DNA of 28,705 bases from IMG/VR virus record IMGVR_UViG_3300025000_000344, positions 1-28,705 of that record; one strand, given 5' to 3'. The translations under genes were made by a program, and so were the position numbers. The notes beneath the pieces were generated by a model that had not been told where the DNA came from, made no database searches, and saw only the letters and a list, made by a program, of their open reading frames with translations. The stretch comes from a virus. Positions 6,727 through 14,153 of the stretch are shown here, one piece after another. Position 1 is the first letter of the stretch; every line of letters starts with the position of its first letter.

Positions 6727-6795
6727 CCAATCCAAGCAACGAAGTTGCCCGCTTTTAACCACCAGCCATTATTAACACCAGCCAAGGAGAAAGCA

Positions 6796-7104
6796 ATGGA
6801 AAAATTTATTTCAGGCGGATTTATAGAGAATCATGGAAATAAAAATTACAGAACCTTTCATCTTCGCCATGAACTGGTAAAGAAAAACAAATGGTTTTCT
6901 TCCGAATATTCAATCGGCGAAGATGAGGTTTTACCACTTACCATGACGACAAGCAAGGCAATATTAGAAATCCCTGGAGTTAAAAATCTTTCAATAAAGC
7001 CATATGAGCTTAGTATCGAAAAAGCTGAAGCATTTACCTGGAAAGAACTCATGCCACAAATTATACTTGCCATGAGTAAGTACTTACCAGCAAACTACGC
7101 CTGA
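6796..7104 (+). CDS. Small protein, unknown
   Basis: 102 aa, starting MEKFISGGFIENHG. AAGGAG lies 6-7 nt before the ATG at 6796, so I reject an in-frame TTG at 6745. Soluble and lysine-rich; no motif recognised. Confidence 0.7.
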   Translation: MEKFISGGFIENHGNKNYRTFHLRHELVKKNKWFSSEYSIGEDEVLPLTMTTSKAILEIPGVKNLSIKPYELSIEKAEAFTWKELMPQIILAMSKYLPANYA

Positions 7105-7148
7105 TTATCAACCAAGCTTGCTTATTAGTCATACAAGGAGCAACCATC

Positions 7149-7361
7149 ATGCCATACACCACACACAACTTTCGAACCAAGAAAGAAATTAAACTTGCCC
7201 TTGCAGCCGGAACAAAGATAACTTGCTTCCAACCAGGACCTTTTGGGCCATCCATTCCTGCGAACGGAACAATCTATTTAGAAGGTCCACACTTTCCAGA
7301 GCCTCACAAATGGTACGGTCAAGGCCAGATGAAGGATGGCCAGTTAATCAGTATTAAATAA
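7149..7361 (+). CDS. Small protein, unknown
   Basis: 70 aa with an AAGGAGC ribosome site. The sequence GTKITCFQPGPFG...NGTIYLEGPHFPEPHKWYGQG looks like a small beta-barrel-type domain with many Gly and Pro turns. It resembles small phage proteins I recall from proteobacterial phages, but I cannot name a family. Confidence 0.7.
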   Translation: MPYTTHNFRTKKEIKLALAAGTKITCFQPGPFGPSIPANGTIYLEGPHFPEPHKWYGQGQMKDGQLISIK

Positions 7362-7363
7362 GA

Positions 7364-7434
7364 TTGACTACCTAATCACCAGGTCAAAGCCTTTGCAAGT
7401 CTAATGGTTTTTGACCTGGTTATGAGTTAGTCAA
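7364..7434 (+). other. Long imperfect stem-loop between operon genes
   Basis: ACCAGGTCAAA (7378-7388) and TTTGACCTGGT (7410-7420) are perfect 11-bp complements, and TTGACTA (7364-7370) pairs with TAGTCAA (7428-7434) outside them. The extended hairpin occupies almost the whole gap between two small genes. TTTAAT follows, so it may terminate weakly, stabilise or process the message. Confidence 0.55.
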
Positions 7435-7462
7435 TTTAATAACCTCAACAATGGAGCCAGCC

Positions 7463-7663
7463 ATGAAAGCTAAGCCACGCAGCAATAAGAATCATTTCAC
7501 TCCGATTGAAACCATTAATGTTGAAGCTGTTTGCCTTGGAATTCTTTGGACATTCGGGGCAATATCCATAGTTGCTTTGCTAGTCTTCTTTGGAATTCAC
7601 GAAATAAAGGAAGTATTCCAACTAATCGTTAAAGCCCTGCAAGTTCAGCCAACTATTAAGTAA
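7463..7663 (+). CDS. Small single-pass membrane protein
   Basis: 66 aa. A basic N-terminus (MKAKPRSNKN) is followed by one hydrophobic segment at about residues 24-46 (CLGILWTFGAISIVALLVFF), then a helical tail. The ATG at 7463 with TGGAG upstream is preferred to the ATG at 7451. Charge placement favours N-terminus inside. Function unknown. Confidence 0.7.
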   Translation: MKAKPRSNKNHFTPIETINVEAVCLGILWTFGAISIVALLVFFGIHEIKEVFQLIVKALQVQPTIK

Positions 7664-7697
7664 AAATAAGCTATATTGCCAAATGTTTAGTTTAGCT

Positions 7698-7711
7698 GTT
7701 CACTTGTGAAC
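7698..7711. promoter_or_regulatory. Operator-like dyad GTTCACTTGTGAAC
   Basis: Perfect 6-bp inverted repeat with a TT centre, preceded by AGCT, lying about 40 nt before the next gene. It matches the dyads at 2616 and 20380. It could be a regulator-binding site or a small RNA hairpin. Confidence 0.4.
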
Positions 7712-7753
7712 GTCCATTATAAAAACTTCACACTTAGGGAGAACCCAGCAATT

Positions 7754-7942
7754 ATGAAAGGCAAAACAGTTCGTTTCTACAACAGATTTGGAACTCATAT
7801 GGGATGGAAATATCTTGCCAATGTGACATACTTTGAACTTATTAACTGGCTCAAGGCTGGCAACACACTAAGATTCCAGAAGCAAACACTTACTAAGGAA
7901 TCCACCAGTAATGAAATCTTCAAAATCTTACGGAGGCCATAA
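7754..7942 (+). CDS. Small protein, unknown
   Basis: 62 aa (MKGKTVRFYNRFGTHMG...). AGGGAG lies somewhat far (about 12 nt) upstream; an in-frame GTG at 7706 would lie inside the dyad and has no ribosome site. The stop overlaps the next start by one base (TAATG). No family recognised. Confidence 0.65.
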   Translation: MKGKTVRFYNRFGTHMGWKYLANVTYFELINWLKAGNTLRFQKQTLTKESTSNEIFKILRRP

Positions 7943-8265
7943 TGACAATGACAACAGAAGAGATTATATCTTTCCAAGGGCATGAGTTTATATATATGTT
8001 TGAAGATGAAGATACAATGCAGGCATATATTAAAAAGATAGATTTAGAGGAAGAATTATTAACTTATTGGAGCCTTTCCTTAAGAACAGATAAAGGATAT
8101 AAGTTTACTCCACTAGATGAGGAAGAAAAAACTGAAGGTGCTTGTTGTTTAGGTTATGAGGATAACTTAGCTGATATTATTAAAATGCTGACAGAAATAA
8201 AAATGACGAAAAAGTATTTACCTACACAAACAGGTTCTGGCTATTTTAATGGTTGTCCATTCTAA
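7942..8265 (+). CDS. Small acidic protein, unknown
   Basis: 107 aa, Glu- and Asp-rich, with GGAGG before the start and a one-base overlap with the previous gene. Third codon positions are mostly A/T, unlike the C/A-ending codons of the preceding gene. No family recognised. Confidence 0.7.
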   Translation: MTMTTEEIISFQGHEFIYMFEDEDTMQAYIKKIDLEEELLTYWSLSLRTDKGYKFTPLDEEEKTEGACCLGYEDNLADIIKMLTEIKMTKKYLPTQTGSGYFNGCPF

Positions 8266-8276
8266 GGAGCTTAGAC

Positions 8277-8726
8277 ATGAAAAAACTTTGTCCAGTTTGC
8301 AACACTCTCAATGACGCAATCGGCTTCAACTTAACAGAAAAAGAAATTCATAACATTAGCAAAATCGGATTATCAGAACATCTTTGCAAGACTTGCTACC
8401 AGAAAGAGCTTGCAAAATTGTTAGAATCCACCAAGGCTGAAATCATTCCACTGAACAAAGAAAAAGAAATTACTCAAATTGCCTATCATAAAGCCTATGA
8501 AGCCTGGAAAGACGTAGCAACCTTGTACCAGGCAATAGATTATAATCTCAGCCTAATGAAGCATGTAGTCAAGCAGAAAGAAGCCATCACAGCTAAGAGA
8601 GTTCCCAAAGAAGTTGATCCAATCAATGCAGAGCTGTTCTGCAAACAGTTTCTTGCTTCTCTAAGTAAAGAACAACAGCAGGCGATCATTCAAACCTTTA
8701 AAGCAACTCAAACTATTGGTATATAA
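8277..8726 (+). CDS. Zinc-ribbon protein with the shared C-terminal motif
   Basis: 149 aa. The N-terminus has CPVC (about residues 4-7) and CKTC (about 38-41), a likely four-cysteine zinc site. A helical, lysine-rich middle follows. The end contains FLASLSKEQQQAIIQTF, resembling the C-termini of the proteins at 3430, 16557 and 23332. The ATG at 8277 follows AAGGAG; an in-frame TTG at 8253 is rejected. It may be a nucleic-acid-binding factor; no family is recognised. Confidence 0.75.
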   Translation: MKKLCPVCNTLNDAIGFNLTEKEIHNISKIGLSEHLCKTCYQKELAKLLESTKAEIIPLNKEKEITQIAYHKAYEAWKDVATLYQAIDYNLSLMKHVVKQKEAITAKRVPKEVDPINAELFCKQFLASLSKEQQQAIIQTFKATQTIGI

Positions 8727-8728
8727 TC

Positions 8729-9052
8729 ATGACTAAAATAGACCAATTATTTATTAGAGCATGTAAAAGTAAAGATCCTTATAAAAGACTTAAATCTATT
8801 CGTCGTCGTTTCTACATTCGCCTTAATGATGATGATAAATATATTACTATGAAATTGGCTGAAATATGTGATACATACATTCCAGTTAAATCCATTAAGA
8901 TATTTGAAGAACTTACTCATCCATTTATAATGCGTAATGCCACTATTCAAGATAAGTTATTTCGTCTTTTCTTGAATAACATCAGATTTGCTGAAGTAGC
9001 TGCATTTCCTGGCATGATACCGCCTGCGATGTTTAGAAAAGTTAAAGATTAA
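8729..9052 (+). CDS. Small basic protein, unknown
   Basis: 107 aa. Arg/Lys-rich near residues 12-30 (KSKDPYKRLKSIRRRFYIR), predicted helical. The ATG comes 2 nt after the previous stop with no clear ribosome site, so translation is probably coupled. AT-rich codons. It could bind nucleic acid, but that is inferred from charge only. Confidence 0.65.
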   Translation: MTKIDQLFIRACKSKDPYKRLKSIRRRFYIRLNDDDKYITMKLAEICDTYIPVKSIKIFEELTHPFIMRNATIQDKLFRLFLNNIRFAEVAAFPGMIPPAMFRKVKD

Positions 9053-9079
9053 ATATTTTTCAACTATTGGGAACTAATC

Positions 9080-9376
9080 ATGAGCAGTCCAGTCATAACA
9101 TTTCGCCTCACTCCCCATCAGCTGGCTCGCGGCCTTCAGATTGTTCGCAGCCTGGAACCGAACTTTCAACTTACGAGTCTTAATCAATTAGTTAAGATAA
9201 TTTACACAGATTACCTGGCAAAAATGACCCTTGGCCAAACAGATGAAGTTGACCAAGACATTATGCAAGAAATTCAGATGTTTATCAGCACTCCAAAGAA
9301 AAAGGAAATCAACCTAGCATCACTGGCTGATGAGGAAAACTTCACTCCAGCAGTTAAGTCAAGAGGTATAATATGA
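9080..9376 (+). CDS. RHH-like protein, short paralogue of the protein at 5035
   Basis: 98 aa. Residues 1-50 align with the N-terminus of the 192-aa protein at 5035 (shared MSSP, FRL..xQLA, LEP, SL.Q..KII.TD). The long coiled-coil tail is missing; instead a short acidic/lysine tail follows. Probably a DNA-binding dimer. The stop overlaps the next start (ATGA). It and the genes at 9597 and 22373 make a set of four RHH-like proteins in this window. Confidence 0.7.
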   Translation: MSSPVITFRLTPHQLARGLQIVRSLEPNFQLTSLNQLVKIIYTDYLAKMTLGQTDEVDQDIMQEIQMFISTPKKKEINLASLADEENFTPAVKSRGII

Positions 9377-9594
9377 AAAAATTATTTATTGCATTATTCA
9401 TTTGTCTATTTATTACCTCATGTGGAGGAGGTGATCATATAGGAACTACTAAATCAGGCAAAAATAAATGGGATATTATTTGTATTGATAATGTAGAATA
9501 TTTAATTAAAACTGGAGGTTATAGTGGATATATGTCCCCACATTTAAAAACTGATGGTAAGCCTTATTTATGTAATAGTTTAAAGGAGTCATAA
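9373..9594 (+). CDS. Small lipoprotein
   Basis: 73 aa. The signal sequence MKKLFIALFICLFITSC has a basic start, a hydrophobic core and the lipobox ITSC; the mature part would begin at Cys17. Three later cysteines may form disulfides in the periplasm. The remainder (VEYLIKTGGYSGYMSPHL) resembles the short phage lipoproteins that I recall from enterobacterial phages. A role in superinfection exclusion is possible but not shown. AT-rich codon use differs from its upstream partner. Confidence 0.75.
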   Translation: MKKLFIALFICLFITSCGGGDHIGTTKSGKNKWDIICIDNVEYLIKTGGYSGYMSPHLKTDGKPYLCNSLKES

Positions 9595-9596
9595 CC

Positions 9597-9854
9597 ATGA
9601 GTAAAGCCCGCGTAGTTTCAACCCGAATGACCATTGAAGACCTCGCAAAAGCACGTGATGGCCTACTTGCCAAAGGTCTCGATCCAGCTTACCTAACAAC
9701 AAGTCAGATCATCAAAACTACTTTCTACTACGGAATCCTTTATCTCTGCCAAGATCCAAAATCTCCACCAAGTCAAGAATCTACAGACTTTGTACGACAG
9801 AAATTCAGCCAAACTAAAGTAACCAGAGGACTGAACTTAACTGATTTGGAATAA
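9597..9854 (+). CDS. RHH-like protein
   Basis: 85 aa. STRMTIEDLAKARDGLL then LTTSQIIKTTFYYGILYL gives a strand followed by two helices, as in ribbon-helix-helix proteins and in the paralogous pair at 5035 and 9080. It has a strong AAGGAG site. The tail is polar and ends in LNLTDLE. Likely a DNA-binding dimer; target unknown. Confidence 0.6.
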   Translation: MSKARVVSTRMTIEDLAKARDGLLAKGLDPAYLTTSQIIKTTFYYGILYLCQDPKSPPSQESTDFVRQKFSQTKVTRGLNLTDLE

Positions 9855-9885
9855 CAATCATTAATAATTATTAACGGAGCTTATT

Positions 9886-10032
9886 ATGTGCGAATCTATC
9901 AAAGAAGTCCTAATGCGACGTGACGGCATATCTGCACTTGAAGTACAAGATTTGATCAATCAAGCCAGGGAAGCCTTACAAGATTACATAGCTTCTAATG
10001 ATTTTGAATCCGCCAATAGTGTTTGTGAATAA
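9886..10032 (+). CDS. Small phage protein cut short by an in-frame stop
   Basis: 48 aa as it stands (MCESIKEVLMRRDGISALEV...). It has CGGAGC before the ATG. After the TAA at 10030-10032 the same frame continues for 13 codons as YFGLEPDYLVELM to a TAA at 10072-10074. I recall a small phage family ending in a motif like CEE(W/F/Y)FGLEPDY..(D/E)LL, and here the stop takes the place of an E codon (GAA to TAA is one change). The gene therefore looks like a recent nonsense mutant or a readthrough case. Function of the family unknown to me. Confidence 0.65.
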   Translation: MCESIKEVLMRRDGISALEVQDLINQAREALQDYIASNDFESANSVCE

Positions 10033-10088
10033 TATTTTGGCCTGGAACCAGATTACTTAGTTGAATTAATGTAAAATGGATCATTATT

Positions 10089-10322
10089 ATGTGGGACTTC
10101 ACTAAAAATGAACAATATTCTTTTCGTACTTTTTACATCCCTGAACGTATAATGTATGGATTGGAGCGTTACATTGAAGGACACATTGAATCAGGAGGTT
10201 TTCTCTCAGCAGTTCTTAAAAATGATCTTCGCGGTGCTATTAACAATGCAGATGACGAAAACATTCAAAATCTGCCAGCATACATAGGCTTCCTATATAA
10301 TGAAGCACCAAGCATATGTTAG
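10089..10322 (+). CDS. Small phage protein cut short by an in-frame TAG
   Basis: 77 aa as it stands. The body (IPERIMYGLERYIEG...GGFLSAVLKNDL...ADDEN...YNEAPSIC) matches a common small phage family as I remember it, in which the pattern continues CWGS.EKV..WL. Here TAG (10320-10322) stands where W (TGG) is expected, and the frame then reads GSEKKFKDWLSNK to a TAA at 10362-10364. One G-to-A change would explain it. It is the second such case in a row. Function of the family unknown. Confidence 0.7.
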   Translation: MWDFTKNEQYSFRTFYIPERIMYGLERYIEGHIESGGFLSAVLKNDLRGAINNADDENIQNLPAYIGFLYNEAPSIC

Positions 10323-10410
10323 GGAAGTGAAAAGAAGTTTAAAGACTGGTTAAGTAATAAATAATCGCCATGAAAAAAAATCTTCCAATATAATAAAAGG
10401 AGTAATTATT

Positions 10411-10629
10411 ATGAAACAATATGCTAAAGTTGAAGACTTGATTAATGATGTAAGAAAGATTGACTCCGCTGCGGCTGATTATATTAGTAACGATGCTCAA
10501 AAGGATTTTTATTGGATATGGGAAGGAGATGATAATGATCTATCTACAGCCTTTAATTGGGGAGCATCTCCTCAAGGCAGAGATTACTGGATAAAAATCT
10601 ACCACTTATTGGGCGGTACATGCTTATGA
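10411..10629 (+). CDS. Small acidic protein, unknown
   Basis: 72 aa with a strong AAAGGAG site. Rich in Asp and Trp (YWIWEGDDND). Its end overlaps the next start (ATGA). The upstream sequence contains TTCCAATATAATA, also found before the ligase gene. No family recognised. Confidence 0.7.
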   Translation: MKQYAKVEDLINDVRKIDSAAADYISNDAQKDFYWIWEGDDNDLSTAFNWGASPQGRDYWIKIYHLLGGTCL

Positions 10630-10862
10630 AAAAACTTCCACATTATAAGACACCAACTAACTTCCTGTGTCCAGCCTGCCATCAACCCTGCAAGATAATT
10701 GCCTTAGACGATTCATTTAGCTACTCAGGCACCCATTGCACAGCCGGCCAAGCAGGCATTCACTATCCATCTGATTATGGCTCGCCTGTAACTGATTGCT
10801 GCGAGGCAGGTGTACCTGATGCTGAAATGGATGAATCAGATTATTATGATTACGGAGACTAA
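10626..10862 (+). CDS. Small zinc-finger-like protein
   Basis: 78 aa. FLCPACHQPCK (about residues 13-23), THCTAGQ and the late pair VTDCCEA supply four or more cysteines plus His, a likely zinc site, followed by a very acidic tail. It resembles phage proteins of the CPxC...SYxGTHC...DCC type that I recall, of unknown function. The ATG at 10626 lies within the previous gene's last codons, so translation is coupled; longer in-frame starts are inside that gene and rejected. Confidence 0.75.
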   Translation: MKKLPHYKTPTNFLCPACHQPCKIIALDDSFSYSGTHCTAGQAGIHYPSDYGSPVTDCCEAGVPDAEMDESDYYDYGD

Positions 10863-10865
10863 GCT

Positions 10866-11162
10866 ATGTCAGATTTATTTCGAAAAGAACTAATTCATAC
10901 TAATCCAGGTATGAAAATAGAAGATTTTATGCTTGCCATAGATAATACTGGTGGTTGGCCAATTGGATATAAATGTGTTCAGTTTTATCATGCTGTTGAT
11001 TATACTGGGCGTAGCTGTAAGTTTACTAACACAGATATTAATACTGGTTGGTGGACAACTGTATGCAGAGCTGATGATTATTACTGGTGGAAGCTTTCTG
11101 AATTTAAAAAAACTGAAGTATTAAGAGAAGCTCGAAGACAATTAATTAGGCAGTTATATTAA
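10866..11162 (+). CDS. Small protein, unknown
   Basis: 98 aa, starting 3 nt after the previous stop. Rich in Trp and Tyr (GWWTTVCRADDYYWWKL), ending in a basic helix. AT-rich codons. No family recognised. Confidence 0.7.
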   Translation: MSDLFRKELIHTNPGMKIEDFMLAIDNTGGWPIGYKCVQFYHAVDYTGRSCKFTNTDINTGWWTTVCRADDYYWWKLSEFKKTEVLREARRQLIRQLY

Positions 11163-11188
11163 GATACATTTAAAAAAGGTAGCCTGTC

Positions 11189-12742
11189 ATGGTAATGAAA
11201 TACAAAGGTAAAACTCTTACCACCGAACAAGAATCGCACGTTAATACCATTCTTGACGGCAACAATTATGCAATCCAAGCCCCACCAGGTTCGGGCAAAA
11301 CCTTCTTGTTGCTTGCAATGGCTCGCAAAATGTCAGGATATGGACTATCCATTTCATTCAATAAACTTCTCGCCCAAGAAGCTGCAACCAAGTTTTCCAG
11401 TAACATAATGTGCAAAACCGGCCATGCGTTAGCTTACGGAGCTATTGGTTACAAGTACAAGAGAAAGCTCAGCAAATTGACAGGCAAACAACTAGCAGAT
11501 ACTTTCGACATCGGAGAATGGCAGTTATATAATAGTCCAGCCAACAAAGGATACTTAATTCTCAATACGATTCGCAAGTACTGTTATTCCAGCGATGAAG
11601 TTATTCAGTACAAACATTTGCCAAGACTAACAATTCTTCAAGATGCAGACTTAGATATTATGCGTGAAGATTTAGTTCAACATGCCAATCTTGTATTTAA
11701 CGAAATGACCGACGTTAATAAACCTATGCCAATCACTCATGATGTTTATCTCAAAATTTGGGCACTTACAAACCCAATAATTAACAAAGACTTTATCTTC
11801 TTTGACGAATACCAGGATAGCAATCCAGTAATTGCACAGGTTATCAAGAATCAATCTTGCCAAAAGATCTTTGTTGGCGACTGTTTCCAGCAAATCTACA
11901 GTTGGAGAGGGGCCGTAAATGCACTCCAGGATGACAATCTAGCAAAGCTATACATCACTAGAAGTTTCCGATTCGGTGAAAACATCGCCAATATGGCAAA
12001 CACCATAATTACTGGCTATTATCCATATCAATTCGAGTATGTGCCATTTCATGGCAACGACGATGTTATGTCTTCAATTCATTATGAACCCCTTCCAGCT
12101 GTAGACGCGATCCTGTGCCGAACAAACAAAGGAGTTATTGCAGAAACAATCGAAGCGCTGGGCAAAAATCTTTCTGTCCACATCCTAGGTGGAACGCAAC
12201 AACTTACATACCTTATCAATTCTATAATTCAGCTCAAGCTCCAAGGATATTCAAATCATCCAGACCTCTTCTTATTTAAGAACTTTATCGATCTTGTTGA
12301 ATATTCCAATTCTCCAATGGGCGGGGATATTAAACCCATCTTAAAGTTAATCGAACTCTATGGTAGGGAACGTCTTCTAAGTATTTTGGAATCAACTGTG
12401 GAAGATCCAAATGAAGCCGATGTTACCATAACTACTGCACATAAAGCAAAAGGTTTAGAATGGCCTAGAGTGAGGCTGGCCAATGATTTTAAGGTTCCAT
12501 CCGACCAGGGGAATCCAACAACTGAAGAAACCAATATATTATATGTAGCCTCATCCAGGGCACTACATCAACTCGATGTGAGCAAATGCGAAGCTTGTTG
12601 GCCACACACATTTGACAAGGCCCGCAAGGTTGCCTATGAACAATGGCAAGTAGATCAAATGAGTGAACGTGATACTAATACTATGTTTAAAGAAGTTGTT
12701 AGTAAGCATATTAATGATCTTGAAAATGATGTTAAGTTTTAA
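11189..12742 (+). CDS. SF1 DNA helicase, UvrD/Rep type
   Basis: 517 aa ATP-dependent DNA translocase, probably acting in replication or recombination. Motifs in order: Q-motif region LTTEQ (about 10-14), Walker A APPGSGKT (31-38), Walker B/motif II FDEYQDS (about 206-212), motif III VGDCFQQIYSWRGA (about 230-243), motif IV ITRSFRFGENIA, motif V TITTAHKAKGLEW (about 413-425), motif VI NILYVASSRA (about 449-458). It is shorter than cellular UvrD (about 700 aa), so the 1B/2B insertions must be reduced. The DEYQD form of motif II and the compact size recall the phage and F-box-helicase-like branch. ATG 11189 and an in-frame ATG at 11195 are both possible starts. Confidence 0.93.
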   Translation: MVMKYKGKTLTTEQESHVNTILDGNNYAIQAPPGSGKTFLLLAMARKMSGYGLSISFNKLLAQEAATKFSSNIMCKTGHALAYGAIGYKYKRKLSKLTGKQLADTFDIGEWQLYNSPANKGYLILNTIRKYCYSSDEVIQYKHLPRLTILQDADLDIMREDLVQHANLVFNEMTDVNKPMPITHDVYLKIWALTNPIINKDFIFFDEYQDSNPVIAQVIKNQSCQKIFVGDCFQQIYSWRGAVNALQDDNLAKLYITRSFRFGENIANMANTIITGYYPYQFEYVPFHGNDDVMSSIHYEPLPAVDAILCRTNKGVIAETIEALGKNLSVHILGGTQQLTYLINSIIQLKLQGYSNHPDLFLFKNFIDLVEYSNSPMGGDIKPILKLIELYGRERLLSILESTVEDPNEADVTITTAHKAKGLEWPRVRLANDFKVPSDQGNPTTEETNILYVASSRALHQLDVSKCEACWPHTFDKARKVAYEQWQVDQMSERDTNTMFKEVVSKHINDLENDVKF

Positions 12743-12753
12743 GGAGAATAAAA

Positions 12754-13023
12754 ATGTGTGATGATATTAAAAATCCTGCAATAATAAAACCCAAAGATGG
12801 TTGGGAATCAAGATGTTTTTATGTAGTAGAGGTTAAAATTGCACGCAATAATCCTTTGCATAAATCATTATTTTATAGTGGTTATTTAGATAGAATAGGC
12901 GTTCCTAGTAGTTATAATCAAATTATGAATCCAACTTATGATTATCCAATTGATTTACAACGAGTTTATTATTTGAAGGTGATTAAGAATCTCGGACCTT
13001 TACTTGATGGAAAACTTGATTAA
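12754..13023 (+). CDS. Small protein, unknown
   Basis: 89 aa with AAGGAG before the ATG, 11 nt after the helicase. AT-rich codons. Mixed alpha/beta composition with an internal YVVEVKIARNN strand. No family recognised. Confidence 0.7.
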   Translation: MCDDIKNPAIIKPKDGWESRCFYVVEVKIARNNPLHKSLFYSGYLDRIGVPSSYNQIMNPTYDYPIDLQRVYYLKVIKNLGPLLDGKLD

Positions 13024-13038
13024 CTTATAGGAGATCTT

Positions 13039-13230
13039 ATGAAAGTTCATGAACTAATAACTAGGCTACAAAACTTTCCTATGGATGCTGATGTATATTG
13101 CTTACATGAAGGCTCTGATTATGTTTTTAATGGTGAATATTCTGAAGAAGTTACTACAGTAGAGGAAGGTTTAGTTGAAGAAGTAGTTGCTAGAATTCCT
13201 GGATATAATGATGCAGTTATTATTAAATGA
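13039..13230 (+). CDS. Small acidic phage protein
   Basis: 63 aa. The opening MKVHELITRLQNFPMDADVYC matches the start of a frequent small phage family (MKV.ELI..L...P.DA.V) as I remember it; the rest is acidic and ends in a beta strand. Function unknown. It has a TAGGAG ribosome site. Confidence 0.72.
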   Translation: MKVHELITRLQNFPMDADVYCLHEGSDYVFNGEYSEEVTTVEEGLVEEVVARIPGYNDAVIIK

Positions 13231-13242
13231 GGAGAAATCAAA

Positions 13243-13662
13243 ATGGGATATTCAATCTATATAGGAGAACTAATCTATAGTGCTGAAATAGAAGATTTTA
13301 TTGTAGAAAAGGTTTGTGTTGATAAAGCACCAGAATTTTCAGGTGATTTTATGTCAGCTAAAAATAATTCAAGGCATCCTTCTTATGGAGGTTGGTCATC
13401 TTTTTGCAAAGAAACTGATCTATATGATTTATTTTTTAATTCAGAAAATGGTTTAATGCACGAACATCCTGGATGTGTAATAATTCAAAAGCAGCATGGA
13501 ATTATTATAAAAAAGGCTTTATTAAAACGTCAGCAAGCATCAAATCTTCCTCCAGGTTTTAATCCTAATCAAGATCCAATACTTGCTAGATTAATATGGC
13601 TTGATTATTGGGTATCCTGGGCATTAGAAAATTGCAAAAATCCAGCAATTTATAATAATTAA
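13243..13662 (+). CDS. Conserved phage protein, unknown function
   Basis: 139 aa. The pattern MGYSIYIGE...AP.F..D.M....NSRHPSYGGW..FC....LYDLFF...GLM..HPGC resembles a widely spread phage protein family that I recall but cannot name. GAGGAG precedes the ATG. The N-terminal half looks beta-rich, and the C-terminal helix contains WLDYWVSWALE. Probably cytoplasmic. Confidence 0.75.
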   Translation: MGYSIYIGELIYSAEIEDFIVEKVCVDKAPEFSGDFMSAKNNSRHPSYGGWSSFCKETDLYDLFFNSENGLMHEHPGCVIIQKQHGIIIKKALLKRQQASNLPPGFNPNQDPILARLIWLDYWVSWALENCKNPAIYNN

Positions 13663-13677
13663 TACGGAGTCTAACCT

Positions 13678-13845
13678 ATGAACAAACGACAACTAAAGAA
13701 AATAATCACCCTATATCGAGAAGGATTATCTTGTGAAATCTGTCTATCTGTTATGCTTGACCTCATGCGAGGTAAAAACACCCTTGAGATAGCAATGGCA
13801 ATTCATGTTTTTTATGAAACAATATTTGAGCTTAAGGAGAAATAA
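13678..13845 (+). CDS. Small protein, unknown
   Basis: 55 aa (MNKRQLKKIITLYREGLSCEICL...). ACGGAG precedes the ATG at normal spacing and the stop lies 1 nt before the next start. Two predicted helices; two close Cys (CEIC at about 19-22). No family recognised. Confidence 0.65.
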   Translation: MNKRQLKKIITLYREGLSCEICLSVMLDLMRGKNTLEIAMAIHVFYETIFELKEK

Positions 13846-13846
13846 T

Positions 13847-14152
13847 ATGGAAACAAAATTCACTCCAGCACCTTGGAAAAGAGGTAAAGGAAGTTTTATA
13901 ATAACTGAACATAAGACTGAAAACACATTTGGAAATGATCCTATGGATTTTGATTATTATGAAGGATATTTAATCTGTGAAACAGTTCATGAGAAAAATG
14001 CTACACTTATTGAAACTGCACCAGACTTATTTGCTATTCTTTCTGAAGCTCTGGATGAAGAACTTGCATATGAAGCAGGAGAACGAGTTTATGGTAAATG
14101 GATTGAGAAAGCTAAACAAGTTTTAGCTAAAGCTCGTGGGGAGGTAGAATAA
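13847..14152 (+). CDS. Phage protein of the FTPAPWK type
   Basis: 101 aa. KFTPAPWKRGKG at the N-terminus and NATLIETAPDLFAIL in the middle match a very common small phage family as I recall it (F.PAPW...NA.LI..APDL...L), followed by a helical tail. Function unknown. AAGGAGA lies at the end of the previous gene; the ATG at 13847 is preferred to in-frame starts inside that gene. Confidence 0.8.
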   Translation: METKFTPAPWKRGKGSFIITEHKTENTFGNDPMDFDYYEGYLICETVHEKNATLIETAPDLFAILSEALDEELAYEAGERVYGKWIEKAKQVLAKARGEVE

Positions 14153-14153
14153 T

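Noticed and set aside
6340-6762. 140-codon frame on the minus strand
   Set aside because: It is the antisense of two well-supported rightward genes with ribosome sites and has none itself.
9886-10364. General reassignment of stop codons in this phage
   Set aside because: TAA, TAG and TGA all end other genes here at sensible positions with tight overlaps; only two genes show an internal stop.
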